Origin: Rhodococcus sp. B7740
Lineage (GTDB): Bacteria; Actinomycetota; Actinomycetes; Mycobacteriales; Mycobacteriaceae
Length of the DNA stretch: 64,000 bases
Assembly: GCF_000954115.1 (NCBI RefSeq)
Contig: NZ_CP010797.1
Span: forward strand, 2,480,001-2,544,000
Direction: 5' to 3'
The stretch's first letter is position 1; every line of letters begins with the position of its first letter. A model generated the notes under the pieces. The model was not told where the DNA came from and searched no databases. It saw nothing but the letters and a program-made list of their open reading frames with translations. Shown in pieces: positions 63,092 through 64,000 of this stretch. The translations under genes were made by a program, and so were the position numbers.

Positions 63092-64000
63092 ATGGCTGTG
63101 ACGACACGCGTGACCACCTCCGACGGCATCATCGAGGGCAAGCCGGTGGGCGACCTGACCACCTGGCGCGGCATCCCGTACGCCGCCCCGCCCGTCGGAC
63201 CGCTTCGTTTCCGAGCGCCGCAACCGACCCAACCGTGGTCGGGCGTGCGCGACGCCACCGAATGGGGCAACGCCTCCATTCAGCACAAGCGCGGCACGAT
63301 GCTCGCCGTCGGCAAGTACCAGCCGTCGAGCGAGGACTGCCTGACGCTCAACGTGTTGGCCCCGAGCGCACCGAGCAAGAACCCGCGCCCGGTCATGGTG
63401 TTCATCCACGGTGGTGCCTACACGCTCGGCACCTCGGCGACCCCGCTGTACGGCGGCGGCTCGCTGGTGCGCCGCTCACTGAAGGACGGCGACGGCATCA
63501 TCTACGTCTCGGTCAACTACCGACTCGGCGCACTGGGCTACCTGGACATGTCCCAGTTCTCCACTCCCGAGCGGCCGTTCGACTCCAACCTGGGCCTGCG
63601 GGATCAGGTCGCAGCGCTGGAATGGGTGCAGCGCAACATCGCGAACTTCGGCGGCGATCCGAACAACGTCACCATCTTCGGCGAATCCGCGGGCGGCAAT
63701 GCGGTCACCACACTCATGACGGTTCCCGCTGCGAAAGGCCTTTTCGCACAGGCCATTTCCGAGAGCTCTGCTCCCGGCATGACGGCCACCAAGGAGCGTG
63801 CCGATCAATGGGCACGCGAGTACGTGGGCTACCTGGGCGGCACCGCGGAGAACGCGGCCGAGACCCTGGAGAACGCCGAGGTACTACGGCTCGGGCGGGC
63901 CGGCACCAAGCTTGGCCTGACCACCCTGCACCGCACTCCCGGACTGCTTCCGTTCGGACCCGTGATCGACGGCGACTTCCTGCCGGTCAGCCCGGTGGAG
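63092..64000 (+). CDS. Type-B carboxylesterase/para-nitrobenzyl esterase, 3' end beyond window
   Basis: First 303 codons of an alpha/beta hydrolase of the carboxylesterase type B family. Conserved WRGIPYAAPPVGPLRFRAP, oxyanion-hole loop FIHGGAYTLG, and catalytic Ser199 in GESAGG are present, with FDSNLGLRDQVAALEWVQRN and NIANFGGDPNNVTIFGE before it. The Glu/His partners lie past the window end. No signal peptide is seen, so cytoplasmic. ATG at 63092 follows the palindrome at 63051-63072. It may hydrolyse carboxylic esters of xenobiotics or lipids. Confidence 0.92.
   Translation, partial: MAVTTRVTTSDGIIEGKPVGDLTTWRGIPYAAPPVGPLRFRAPQPTQPWSGVRDATEWGNASIQHKRGTMLAVGKYQPSSEDCLTLNVLAPSAPSKNPRPVMVFIHGGAYTLGTSATPLYGGGSLVRRSLKDGDGIIYVSVNYRLGALGYLDMSQFSTPERPFDSNLGLRDQVAALEWVQRNIANFGGDPNNVTIFGESAGGNAVTTLMTVPAAKGLFAQAISESSAPGMTATKERADQWAREYVGYLGGTAENAAETLENAEVLRLGRAGTKLGLTTLHRTPGLLPFGPVIDGDFLPVSPVE

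Overview
This 64 kb window is high-GC actinobacterial chromosome, most likely Rhodococcus (Rhodococcus/Rhodococcoides type) of the Mycobacteriales. The evidence is an MspA-family porin, the mprA-mprB-pepD-moaB2-mscL block, perM and Rv0954-type genes beside purN-purH, a mycobacterial-type MRF GTPase with zinc-free ribosomal proteins, frequent GTG/TTG starts and pervasive 1-4 nt gene overlaps. From recalled gene order (not searched), roughly 1-9 kb and 20-47 kb follow the M. tuberculosis order Rv0992c to Rv0946c, with lineage-specific insertions. No rRNA, tRNA, CRISPR array, prophage or classical insertion sequence was seen.

Layout. 1-2.4 kb: 3' part of 5-formyltetrahydrofolate cyclo-ligase, a Ruc-like redox chaperone behind a CIRCE element, an SAF-domain protein and mscL. 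2.4-4.4 kb: lipoprotein, MspA-like porin and a 564 bp intergenic region. 4.4-8.9 kb: envelope-stress operon mprA-mprB-pepD-moaB2 plus a small acidic protein. 9-13 kb: TRIC-like channel, secreted PASTA protein, CorA and a Tat-exported phosphatase. 13.1-14.1 kb: an rtcB 3' remnant next to a LAGLIDADG endonuclease. 14.2-18.1 kb: VIT1-like transporter and a divergent, Zur-box-controlled zinc-starvation locus (MRF, L31B, L32 / L28, L33, S14, S18). 18.1-20.2 kb: AEC transporter, lipoprotein, DUF1707 protein. 20.2-29.6 kb: VWA protein and MoxR-type ATPase, purH, purN, perM-like and Rv0954-like genes, interrupted by a DUF559 endonuclease-like gene flanked by two copies of one hairpin. 29.7-32.2 kb: dimethylsulfone monooxygenase and DszC-like flavoprotein. 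32.4-34.8 kb: a three-gene WxL/DUF916-like surface locus. 34.8-47 kb: DUF2200, sucD, sucC, a large membrane protein, M23 peptidase, uvrD1, chorismate mutase, an aldehyde dehydrogenase and pgi. 47-48.1 kb: a second DUF559-type gene, broken by an amber codon, again flanked by two copies of its own hairpin. 48.1-56.9 kb: AidB-like dehydrogenase, TetR, crotonase, acyltransferase-like protein, DUF2630, SDR, disulfide oxidoreductase, APC permease and TMEM175-like channel. 57-62.3 kb: IclR regulator convergent with a catabolic operon (GntP permease, class III CoA-transferase, HMG-CoA-lyase-like enzyme, 2-hydroxyacid dehydrogenase). 62.5-64 kb: a MOSC protein divergent from a type-B carboxylesterase that runs off the window, with a perfect 22 bp palindrome between them.

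The most unusual signals are: (i) two independent DUF559/AbiEi-like genes, each bracketed by two copies of a locus-specific hairpin whose downstream copy takes in the gene's stop codon, suggesting a small mobile cassette; (ii) the endonuclease beside a deleted, frameshifted rtcB tail; (iii) the WxL/DUF916-like locus in a mycolate-type genome; and (iv) several strong operators (CIRCE, Zur boxes, a CRP-type site, two palindromes) that give testable regulons.
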